From an uncultured Alistipes sp. (GTDB lineage Bacteria; Bacteroidota; Bacteroidia; Bacteroidales; Rikenellaceae), in NCBI GenBank assembly GCA_900769525.1, contig CAAGGY010000038.1:1-15404 (forward strand): DNA of 15,404 bases, read 5' to 3'. A program made the translations under genes and the position numbers. Below the pieces are notes generated by a model. The model ran no database searches, was not told where the DNA came from, and saw only the letters and a list, made by a program, of their open reading frames with translations. Positions 5,966 through 12,828 of the stretch are shown piece after piece; position 1 is the stretch's first letter, and every line of letters begins with the position of its first letter.

Positions 5966-8239
5966 ATGAGAATCAAACATTTACTATTAATGCTTTTGGC
6001 TCTTCCAATGGCATTTGTAGCCTGTGAGAAGACACCAGCGGTTGACGAGGTGAAGAACCCTACCGTGGCAATCACCGTAGGTGAGGCAACAGAGACCTCT
6101 ATCGCATTTACTATCACTTCGACAGAGGCTGACGAGGTGAAGTACATCGTTGTTGAGAGCACAGAGGGCACTCCTACAGCTACTGAGGTGCTCGCAAATG
6201 GTACTGTAGCAGAGGCTAACACCGAGGCTGGTTGCTACGTTGAAGAGCTTAAGGACAACACTGAGTACACAATCGTGGCAGCAGCTAAGAACACTAAGGC
6301 TGTAGTTAAGGCTGAGGCAAAGATGACAACTAAGAACAAGGGCGGCGAGGAGCCTACACCTCCAACACCTCCTGCTGATGAGTACGACGTTGAGTTCGCT
6401 GCTTCTGAGGTTCACATTGAGTACTACGGCGATCAGTTCTCACCTGGCTACAACTACTACCTTGTTCTCTCTGACGTGGGCGTAGAGCTTTCAGAGAACG
6501 AGATGAGCTTCAAGGAGAATGGTATCTACTACTTGCTCGACCTCTATGCTGCTGACTCTGCTGAGAACAACAACTTCACAGTACCTAACGGCACATACAA
6601 GGCTGCGACATCATCTGCTGCTGGCACATTCGGTCTTGGCGACTATGGCGCAGGCCTTAACATCGTTGATGGCGAGCCTACATACTACCTCTACGCCGAT
6701 GGTGAGGTTGTCGTATCAGACGGCAAGATTGAGGCTGTAATCACTATGGAGGATGGTGCAAAGCACAAGATTACTTTCGAGGGTAGCCTCTACTTTGGTG
6801 GCAACGGCAACGAGCCAGAGCCTCCAACACCTGGCGACGAGTTCTCAGCTACACACACAGCCTCAAAGTGGCTTTGGGGTGGCGCATCAAGCTATGGTAA
6901 CGCATATCAGGTAGTTGGCGACAACTTCTCTGTAGATGTTCACTTCCCAGCGCAGTTTGCCCAGGAGAACGCACTCTCTGCTGGCGACTACATCTGGACA
7001 TCGACAACTTGGTTTGGCTACAACGACTTCGAGAACGAGTTCACAACACGTTCATTTGTTGTTGATGGCACATCTGTGGCTGTAGATGGTGGCTCAGCAA
7101 AGGTTGAGGCTACGGGCGACGAGTACCACATCGAGCTCACACTCAATGGTCGTGATGGCTTCAAGTATATGATTGAGTACAACGGCAAGCTCAACGAGAA
7201 GGAGCAGGTTGAGACTGGCACCATCGTTATCACATCGCTCTCTGAGGGTGTGTACAACAGCTCTTACGGCTTCTACACCTTCAAGGCGGCTAACGACAAC
7301 GTTACATTCGACCTTCTTATCAACGACTACCAGGCTCAGGCTACAACAATCTACGCCGACGACTTTTTGTATGCTCCTATGAAGAGCCTCACAGGTAGCA
7401 TCGGTTACTTCTTTGTTGACAACTTCAAGCTCGATGGCGTTAAGTACAAGCCACAGGTTAACTCTACAATGAAGGTTACTGGCGACGGTACTAACGTAGA
7501 TATCACCCTCAACCTCTTTATGGACTCTGGCGATGAGATGGTTGTTGTTTACAACGGCACAGTAGGTGGCAATGGTGGTGGCACTACCCCATCAGAGACT
7601 ACAAAGCTCGCTACACCATCTGTATCGGGCATCGTATCGGGCAACGCTGCTACAATCAGCTGGCAGGAGATTGCAGGTGCTAAGGACTACACCGTGACTC
7701 TCAATGGCTCGCTCGTTAGCACTGTTACTGAGCCATACATCGTATATACCGACCTCGAGTATGGCGCAACATATAGCGTATCAGTAGTAGCTAACCCTGC
7801 TGACAGCGCAGTAAATAGCGCTTCAGACGCAGGCACAGCAACATTCACCACTGAGGCTGACCCTAACGCTGGTGGCAATGAGGGTGGTAACACTGGTGGC
7901 GATGAGTGGGTAGGCCGTGAGGTTAAGCTCCAGCTTCTCGCTTATATGGATAACGTACTCTACACCAACGTAAACAACGAGGGTAAGTACTTTATGACAG
8001 CATTCCGCAATGGCATCGTGGCTGGTAAGTTTGTTATCGCTGGCGACAACAAGAGCGAGGAGATTATGACCTCTGGTCACGCAACATCGCAGTATGGCTT
8101 GTTCGGTGGCACAACTCCATTCGCTGATGGCGACACTGTAGAGGTTATCGACAATGGCGATGGTTCATACACCATCATCTACCGTGTGACTGTCAACGAC
8201 GAGAAGCTCACAGCAACCTACACTGGTGGCTTGCAGTAG
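5966..8239 (+). CDS. Large multidomain lipoprotein with four family repeats and two Fn3-like domains
   Basis: I do not recognise a functional name for this 757-residue protein. It has a lipoprotein signal (MRIKHLLLMLLALPMAFVAC, lipidated C20). A fibronectin-III-like domain (about 31-123) and a Pro-rich linker (126-138) follow. Then come repeat A (141-278, with EYYGDQF, YNYYLVLSD, YYLLDLYA and VPNGTY), repeat B (291-412) and repeat C (417-533), a second Fn3-like domain (545-630), a Gly/Asn-rich linker (633-647) and repeat D (648-755). The repeats each end in a strand such as ITFEG, IEYNG, VVYNG or TYTGG. They recur in the lipoproteins at 9950, 11417 and 12829. The composition is acidic and rich in Tyr, Gly and Thr, as in exported beta-sandwich proteins. 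No catalytic motif is visible, so binding or structural roles are more likely than enzymatic ones. After the signal peptide every lysine I read is coded AAG, a bias suggesting high expression. It has its own promoter and terminator. Confidence 0.85.
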   Translation: MRIKHLLLMLLALPMAFVACEKTPAVDEVKNPTVAITVGEATETSIAFTITSTEADEVKYIVVESTEGTPTATEVLANGTVAEANTEAGCYVEELKDNTEYTIVAAAKNTKAVVKAEAKMTTKNKGGEEPTPPTPPADEYDVEFAASEVHIEYYGDQFSPGYNYYLVLSDVGVELSENEMSFKENGIYYLLDLYAADSAENNNFTVPNGTYKAATSSAAGTFGLGDYGAGLNIVDGEPTYYLYADGEVVVSDGKIEAVITMEDGAKHKITFEGSLYFGGNGNEPEPPTPGDEFSATHTASKWLWGGASSYGNAYQVVGDNFSVDVHFPAQFAQENALSAGDYIWTSTTWFGYNDFENEFTTRSFVVDGTSVAVDGGSAKVEATGDEYHIELTLNGRDGFKYMIEYNGKLNEKEQVETGTIVITSLSEGVYNSSYGFYTFKAANDNVTFDLLINDYQAQATTIYADDFLYAPMKSLTGSIGYFFVDNFKLDGVKYKPQVNSTMKVTGDGTNVDITLNLFMDSGDEMVVVYNGTVGGNGGGTTPSETTKLATPSVSGIVSGNAATISWQEIAGAKDYTVTLNGSLVSTVTEPYIVYTDLEYGATYSVSVVANPADSAVNSASDAGTATFTTEADPNAGGNEGGNTGGDEWVGREVKLQLLAYMDNVLYTNVNNEGKYFMTAFRNGIVAGKFVIAGDNKSEEIMTSGHATSQYGLFGGTTPFADGDTVEVIDNGDGSYTIIYRVTVNDEKLTATYTGGLQ

Positions 8240-8267
8240 TCCTCGGTCGATGCACATAACGTAGTAT

Positions 8268-8293
8268 TAGGGCTGCCCCTCGGGGTGGCCCTA
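8268..8293 (+). terminator. Terminator of lipoprotein gene 5966
   Basis: TAGGGCTGCCCC (8268-8279) pairs with GGGGTGGCCCTA (8282-8293), with two G-U pairs and a tight loop at CTCG, followed by an A/T-only tract rather than a pure T run. Its GGGCT core resembles the terminators at 11250 and 15139. Confidence 0.7.
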
Positions 8294-8337
8294 TATTATA
8301 TATATAGGTGTTTGGTTATAAAAAAAGTCGTTTTTAT

Positions 8338-8368
8338 TTTGAAATTGGTAAAATTTTCGCTATTTTCG
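8338..8368 (+). promoter_or_regulatory. Promoter of lipoprotein gene 8407
   Basis: TTTG (8338-8341), a 19-nt gap and TATTTTCG (8361-8368) match the consensus with one deviation in the -7 element (TTCG for TTTG). The expected leader is about 30 nt. Confidence 0.5.
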
Positions 8369-8406
8369 CATAAATTATCAATAACAACATTAAACATTCG
8401 TGACAT

Positions 8407-9732
8407 ATGAAAAAATTCTCGTTTTTATTTGCGTTGTGCAGCCTAATAGCTATCGCCTGCCAAAAAGAACAACCACCTATTAAAATACCCGCAATCGAGG
8501 TTGAGAGCGTTGTTGTAACACCTGCCACCTATGAGCTTTCGGTAGATGAGGAGGTTACTCTTAGCGCTGAGGTGCTTCCCGTAGATGCAGAGTACACTAT
8601 CGAGTGGATATCTACTAACGAGGGCATTGTAGCTGTTACGGATGGTACAATCAAGGGTATCGCTCCAGGTACAGCAATCATTATGGCAAAGGCTGGTAAT
8701 AAGACTGGCAACTGCACCGTCACCGTCGTTGGCATTCCTGTCGAGTCTGTAACACTCAACCACCACGAGCTTGAGCTCGAGGAGGGTAGCGCATATACTC
8801 TCACCGCAACCATCGCACCCGAGAATGCTGACAACAAAACTATCATCTGGAGCTCTTCAGCACCCGACATCGTAAAGGTTAATGGCGCAGGTAACATCAC
8901 AGCACTACGCCCAGGCCTTGCAATCATCACAGCTCAGGCAGGCAACTGCACAGACGAGTGCGCAGTAAGAGTGAATGGCGCTCCACTCGCCATAGGTGAC
9001 TACTACTACTCGGATGGCACGTGGTCGCAGTCACTCGACCCTACACGCACACCTATTGGCGTGGTGTTCTACGTTGGCGACATCACAGCTACCGATCCAG
9101 TACTCAAGGCCGAGCACCCACACTGCACTCACGGTCTTGTGGTGGCACTCCACGAGAAGAACGAGATTGCTTGGCAGCCTAACTATGCCACATACAACGA
9201 CACTGTAGGTCGCTGGGTGGAGATGAACACCGACTACGAGACTATCACATCGGGCTACACTCTGGAGGACAACCTCAACCGACCTATGGGCTACAACAAC
9301 AGCAAGGCTATCGAGGCCTTCAATGCCGCAGAGGAGAATGCCGAGTGGCCAGTTCAGGCTATGCAGTATGTTGTAGACTACCGCGCAGAGGTTCCTGCGC
9401 CCGAGACAAGTAGCGACTGGTACTTTGGCTCTTCAAAGGAGATGTCGTTGTTGGTTTCAGGTCCTTACGACCAGAACATCTGGGACATCCGCGATCAGGG
9501 TATCAGCGTAGAGAACAAGAAGCTCATAAACAAGAAGATTGAGCAGATTACAAATGTCGAGGGTGCAATACAGATTGGTGTGCAGATTCCTGTGATGATG
9601 TTCTACTGGACAAGCACAGAGTTTACTTGGGAGTTTGCAGGCGGTATGATGCCAATGAATGGACAGATGCCACAGATGTTCAAGGGCGATAGTGCAGCAT
9701 TCTACACCGTGCGACCAATATTGGCATTCTAA
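8407..9732 (+). CDS. Lipoprotein with two Ig-like (BIG2) domains and a DUF1566/FISUMP-like C-terminal domain
   Basis: The 441-residue product has a lipoprotein signal ending AIAC (C18), then QKEQPP. Two consecutive bacterial Ig-like group-2 domains span about 35-118 and 119-196. Each shows the usual pattern VESVxV/L...L.xxEExxLxAxxxPxxA...I.W.S...I..V, with GTIKGIAPGTAIIMAKAG and GNITALRPGLAIITAQAG as the hallmark turns. The rest starts IGDYYYSDGTWS and ends with FYWTSTEF and YTVRPILAF. That is the tail pattern of DUF1566/FISUMP-type domains (YWSSTE...VRP), which are C-type-lectin-like in fold where known. I infer an envelope adhesin or binding protein; the ligand is unknown. It lacks the repeat of its four lipoprotein neighbours and has a different signal peptide, so it looks like an insertion into, or independent member of, the array. 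Codon use is more mixed (AAA and AAG) than at 5966. It has its own promoter and a strong terminator. Confidence 0.82.
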   Translation: MKKFSFLFALCSLIAIACQKEQPPIKIPAIEVESVVVTPATYELSVDEEVTLSAEVLPVDAEYTIEWISTNEGIVAVTDGTIKGIAPGTAIIMAKAGNKTGNCTVTVVGIPVESVTLNHHELELEEGSAYTLTATIAPENADNKTIIWSSSAPDIVKVNGAGNITALRPGLAIITAQAGNCTDECAVRVNGAPLAIGDYYYSDGTWSQSLDPTRTPIGVVFYVGDITATDPVLKAEHPHCTHGLVVALHEKNEIAWQPNYATYNDTVGRWVEMNTDYETITSGYTLEDNLNRPMGYNNSKAIEAFNAAEENAEWPVQAMQYVVDYRAEVPAPETSSDWYFGSSKEMSLLVSGPYDQNIWDIRDQGISVENKKLINKKIEQITNVEGAIQIGVQIPVMMFYWTSTEFTWEFAGGMMPMNGQMPQMFKGDSAAFYTVRPILAF

Positions 9733-9757
9733 ACAGAGATCAACTAATGGTTATGGC

Positions 9758-9789
9758 GGAGGTACTTTAGTAAGTACCTCCATTTTTTT
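9758..9789 (+). terminator. Rho-independent terminator of lipoprotein gene 8407
   Basis: GGAGGTACTT (9758-9767) and AAGTACCTCC (9772-9781) form a perfect 10-bp stem with a TAGT loop, followed by seven T at 9783-9789. Confidence 0.9.
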
Positions 9790-9844
9790 GAGTAATTATC
9801 AGCAAAAAAAGCGGCTGCTGTTGCTCGAAAAAAAACATAAATAA

Positions 9845-9875
9845 TTGTACGTTTAATTTTAAATTTATAGTTTTG
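9845..9875 (+). promoter_or_regulatory. Promoter of lipoprotein gene 9950
   Basis: TTG (9845-9847), a 20-nt gap and TAGTTTTG (9868-9875) fit the Bacteroidota consensus. AAATTTATAG just before and into the -7 element is identical to the promoter at 12716-12746. The leader is about 70 nt and contains no obvious hairpin. Confidence 0.65.
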
Positions 9876-9949
9876 TGTCTGTTTTTATCTCAAAACAAGA
9901 CTCTTAACGGGTTAAAAACGACTAAGAATATGCTAATAAAATAGATTAA

Positions 9950-11236
9950 ATGACTATGAAACTAAGAAATTTACTCCTGCTGCTTGCCACCACATTGGCA
10001 TTCGTAGCGTGTAAGAAGACACAGGAGCCAGCAACAAAGCCAAGCGACTATCGCTTCGACATTGTGATGACTCAGGCAGAGCGCATTACCGAGGACGAGG
10101 GAACTACCTTTGAGCAGAATCAGTTTATGCTAATGTTCACCAACGAGGAGCAGGGACAGCTATCACTTCTTATCCAGGGCGAGCAGAATGAGACAACACT
10201 CTCGGCTGGCACTTACAGCTATTCACGTGGTTCGCTTATCGGTTGCCTATTTTTAACTACCGACGAGAGAAGCTACACATTTGCTGGGGGTAGCGTGGAT
10301 GTTGCTCTTACGGAGAGAGTCTACTCAATCGATGCAAAGTTGACCGATGCCAACGGCAACAAATATCACTTCACATACGAGGGTGAGATTAGCAACATGA
10401 TCGAAGAGGACAACTACTTTGTCAACGCAGAACTAAAGAGTGCAGCACGCCTTCTTCCAGAGCAGAAGTATGAGATTTCGGAGGGCGACCTGGGCATTGC
10501 ATTTACCCATAATACATACGCCTTAGGCCTGGTATTCACCCCTGAGCAGGGCTCTGAAATCCTCAATGCAGGCACCTACTCCGTGACATTAGGCAACCTC
10601 AAGATTGAGGAGTGCGTATATGCAAACAGCATGAACCCAAATGAGCAATATAGCTTCTCAGGCGGCGAGATTAAGGTCGAGGGCGATATTGATGGCTATA
10701 TCTTCGACATCGTGCTCACCGACGCTGAGGGCAGAGTATTCAAGTTCTCATACGAGGGCGTTGTAACCTGCATGATGACACGATTTGAGAATGCTGAGTG
10801 CATTAGCCGTTGCGAGGGCTATGTCGATGGTCCCGATGCGTACAACTACGTTATCAAATTCGGAAGATACCTCGAATCATCTGCTGACAACCCTCTCTTG
10901 ATTTGCTTCCAGCTATGCATCTATGGCCAGAAGGTTGACAAGAGTGCCGAGGGCTACTACAGAGTTCCTAATGGCACATACACCTTCGACAAAGAGAACT
11001 TCGCTAAGAGTGGCACAATATATGGCGACAACAGCTACTCTTACGTCTACATAAACGGAACAGAGGTACTCTTGGATGATGCCACACTTGAGGTAACAGA
11101 TGAGGGCGCAACACTCTCAGCTACAATATTAAGAGTGAATCATGGTAACACCGACGAGATAGAGTACTACTTTAGACATGAGGGCGATATCCTTGCCAGC
11201 GAGGGTGAGGAATTCAAAGCACAATATAGCGAGTAA
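9950..11236 (+). CDS. Lipoprotein made of three family repeats
   Basis: This protein of unknown function is 428 residues from the first Met. A second in-frame ATG at 9956 gives MKLRNLLLLLATTLAFVAC, which aligns better with its paralogues' signal peptides and may be the true start. The lipidated Cys is C21 (first-Met numbering), followed by KKTQEP. Unlike its paralogues it has no Fn3 or BACON module. Three repeats fill the mature chain: A (about 34-150, ending HFTYEGEI), B (155-275, ending KFSYEGVV) and C (278-414, ending YYFRHEGDI). Repeat B is closely related to repeat A of the 12829 product: both have IDGYxFDIxxxxAEGxxFxFxxEGVV and a preceding (L/I)xAGTY. Repeat C is closer to the LDLY/VPNGTY type. 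The strands alternate hydrophobic and polar residues, so all-beta structure is expected. There are no enzyme motifs. It has its own promoter and terminator. Confidence 0.83.
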   Translation: MTMKLRNLLLLLATTLAFVACKKTQEPATKPSDYRFDIVMTQAERITEDEGTTFEQNQFMLMFTNEEQGQLSLLIQGEQNETTLSAGTYSYSRGSLIGCLFLTTDERSYTFAGGSVDVALTERVYSIDAKLTDANGNKYHFTYEGEISNMIEEDNYFVNAELKSAARLLPEQKYEISEGDLGIAFTHNTYALGLVFTPEQGSEILNAGTYSVTLGNLKIEECVYANSMNPNEQYSFSGGEIKVEGDIDGYIFDIVLTDAEGRVFKFSYEGVVTCMMTRFENAECISRCEGYVDGPDAYNYVIKFGRYLESSADNPLLICFQLCIYGQKVDKSAEGYYRVPNGTYTFDKENFAKSGTIYGDNSYSYVYINGTEVLLDDATLEVTDEGATLSATILRVNHGNTDEIEYYFRHEGDILASEGEEFKAQYSE

Positions 11237-11249
11237 CAATCGCCACACC

Positions 11250-11283
11250 AAGGGCTGTCCGCAAGGATAGCCCTTTTGCTTTT
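11250..11283 (+). terminator. Rho-independent terminator of lipoprotein gene 9950
   Basis: AAGGGCTGTCC (11250-11260) pairs with GGATAGCCCTT (11265-11275) across a GCAA tetraloop (one G-U pair), followed by TTGCTTTT. It is a near-copy of the terminator at 15139-15170. Confidence 0.85.
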
Positions 11284-11320
11284 GATGCCCCCCTACATAG
11301 TGCAAAAACGCACGTGGGAG

Positions 11321-11351
11321 TTGCAAAATTTGCTGGAAAAGGTTAACTTTG
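11321..11351 (+). promoter_or_regulatory. Promoter of lipoprotein gene 11417
   Basis: TTG (11321-11323), a 20-nt gap and TAACTTTG (11344-11351) fit the consensus exactly. The spacer is unlike that of the other family promoters. The leader (about 60 nt) begins with a small hairpin, TTAGAG (11360-11365) with CTCTAA (11373-11378). Confidence 0.65.
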
Positions 11352-11416
11352 TGCTAAGATTAGAGAGATAAGCTCTAACGATTGATACAGGTCGTCACAA
11401 AGGTAAAACTACAAAT

Positions 11417-12658
11417 ATGAATATTCGAAGAGTTCTACTTGCACTACTCGCCCTGGCGTTGACACTCGTGGCGTGTAAACCCAAAGGGTCTGCGGAGCTT
11501 CCACCACCCATGCTCACGCTCACAAGTGAGTCCACACTCAACTTTAACGCCGCAGGTGGCAAGGGCGTGATAACTTATACCCTCGCAAATCAAGACCCTA
11601 AGATAAAACTTAGCGCAACGTGCGAAGCAGCCTGGATCACGAGGCTTGTAATCGGCAAGGATATAACATTCAACGTGGAGCCCAACAACACTGACACGCA
11701 ACGCAATGCTAACATAGTAGTTAGCTATGCCGACAAAAGCTTCAGTGTGGCTGTGACGCAGTTTAGCGATGAGCATATTGTGGAGTTCAGCGCTGAGCAA
11801 CTTGTAGGCGAATATATTGGCAATCAGTTAAGCATGACATACAACATCTTGCTATACATCACCGACAAGGGTTTTAGCGATGATGGGTATAGCATTGCTG
11901 GGGGAACATACTACATGTTGGACCTCTACACAGCCACCAAGCCACAGCTAAACGAGCAGGGGTGGTTAGCAATACCCGTGGGCACCTACACACTCGATGT
12001 CACCGACTCTACGGCAGACAAGAGCATAGGCAACGAGTACTCGGCATACTTCAAGATTAACGCCGACGGCTCTGGCTACGAGGCCGAGGAGCGCTACGAC
12101 TATGCAGAACTTATTGTAACAAACACAGGCATAACACTTACGGCCTATATTAATGATACTAAGCACGTTGTGACACACAACAGCAACCGAGTTTATGTAG
12201 GCCCTACGCTCGAGGGTGGCTACATTAATGCCACATCGCTGGTTGGCGACTACTACGGCACTAACAACTCGCAGACCTACAACTACAACATAATCCTCTC
12301 GGACAAGGGCTACGACGCTGAGGGCTACCCCATGGCCGGAGGCCTCTACTTCTCGTTGGACCTCTACGGCCCAAAGCCCACAATACTCTCGAACGGCATA
12401 CTTCAGATACCCATAGGTAACTACTACTACGACAAGGACGGCAACCTATCAAGATACGAGGTAGGAGGAGAGCACTCTGGATGCATCAAGGTCAATGACG
12501 ACCGCACAGCCTACGAGTTTGTCGAGTCGTTCACAAGTGTTACGGTGGATGTCACCGCGCAGAGCATCATCGTGAAGTCTGTGATTGCGGGCGGAGCGTA
12601 CACCGTGGTCTATCAAGGCAAGCCTGAGTTTATGGTCGACACCGCAGATGCACAATAG
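11417..12658 (+). CDS. BACON-domain lipoprotein with two family repeats
   Basis: The 413-residue product has a lipoprotein signal (MNIRRVLLALLALALTLVAC, C20). A BACON domain spans about 32-117: LTLTSESTLNFNAAGG opens it, an Ala-Trp pair (AAWIT) sits mid-domain, and SVAVTQ is the closing strand. Two repeats follow: A (120-262, with YNILLYITDKG, YYMLDLYT, IPVGTY and YSAYFKINADG) and B (268-407, with GDYYG, YNYNIILSDKG, SLDLYG and IPIGNY). Repeat A aligns along its length with repeat B of the 12829 product, and the two BACON domains are also close, so the two genes arose by duplication. BACON domains are usually accessory modules in exported Bacteroidota proteins and often thought to bind glycans or mucin; that is not shown here. 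Codon use is more mixed than in 5966 and 12829. I see no clear terminator after it, so read-through into 12829 is possible. Confidence 0.84.
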   Translation: MNIRRVLLALLALALTLVACKPKGSAELPPPMLTLTSESTLNFNAAGGKGVITYTLANQDPKIKLSATCEAAWITRLVIGKDITFNVEPNNTDTQRNANIVVSYADKSFSVAVTQFSDEHIVEFSAEQLVGEYIGNQLSMTYNILLYITDKGFSDDGYSIAGGTYYMLDLYTATKPQLNEQGWLAIPVGTYTLDVTDSTADKSIGNEYSAYFKINADGSGYEAEERYDYAELIVTNTGITLTAYINDTKHVVTHNSNRVYVGPTLEGGYINATSLVGDYYGTNNSQTYNYNIILSDKGYDAEGYPMAGGLYFSLDLYGPKPTILSNGILQIPIGNYYYDKDGNLSRYEVGGEHSGCIKVNDDRTAYEFVESFTSVTVDVTAQSIIVKSVIAGGAYTVVYQGKPEFMVDTADAQ

Positions 12659-12715
12659 CGGACAAGGGCTCGGCAGCTAAACAACACAGACAGAGCAAAA
12701 AAACAATCAAAAAGC

Positions 12716-12746
12716 TTGCAAGTTTGATTAAAAATTTATAGCTTTG
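12716..12746 (+). promoter_or_regulatory. Promoter of lipoprotein gene 12829
   Basis: TTG (12716-12718), a 20-nt gap and TAGCTTTG (12739-12746) fit the consensus. The -7 element begins a perfect 7-bp inverted repeat, TAGCTTT (12739-12745) - 8 nt - AAAGCTA (12754-12760), covering the expected transcription start. The leader of about 80 nt carries a direct 10-mer repeat GGCCGA(A/G)GAG at 12770-12779 and 12782-12791. Confidence 0.68.
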
Positions 12747-12828
12747 TATAGCTAAAGCTAAGATGTGTAGGCCGAAGAGTTGGCCGAGGAGCGTGAAACA
12801 TAATTAATTAACCTAAATAAACACAACT

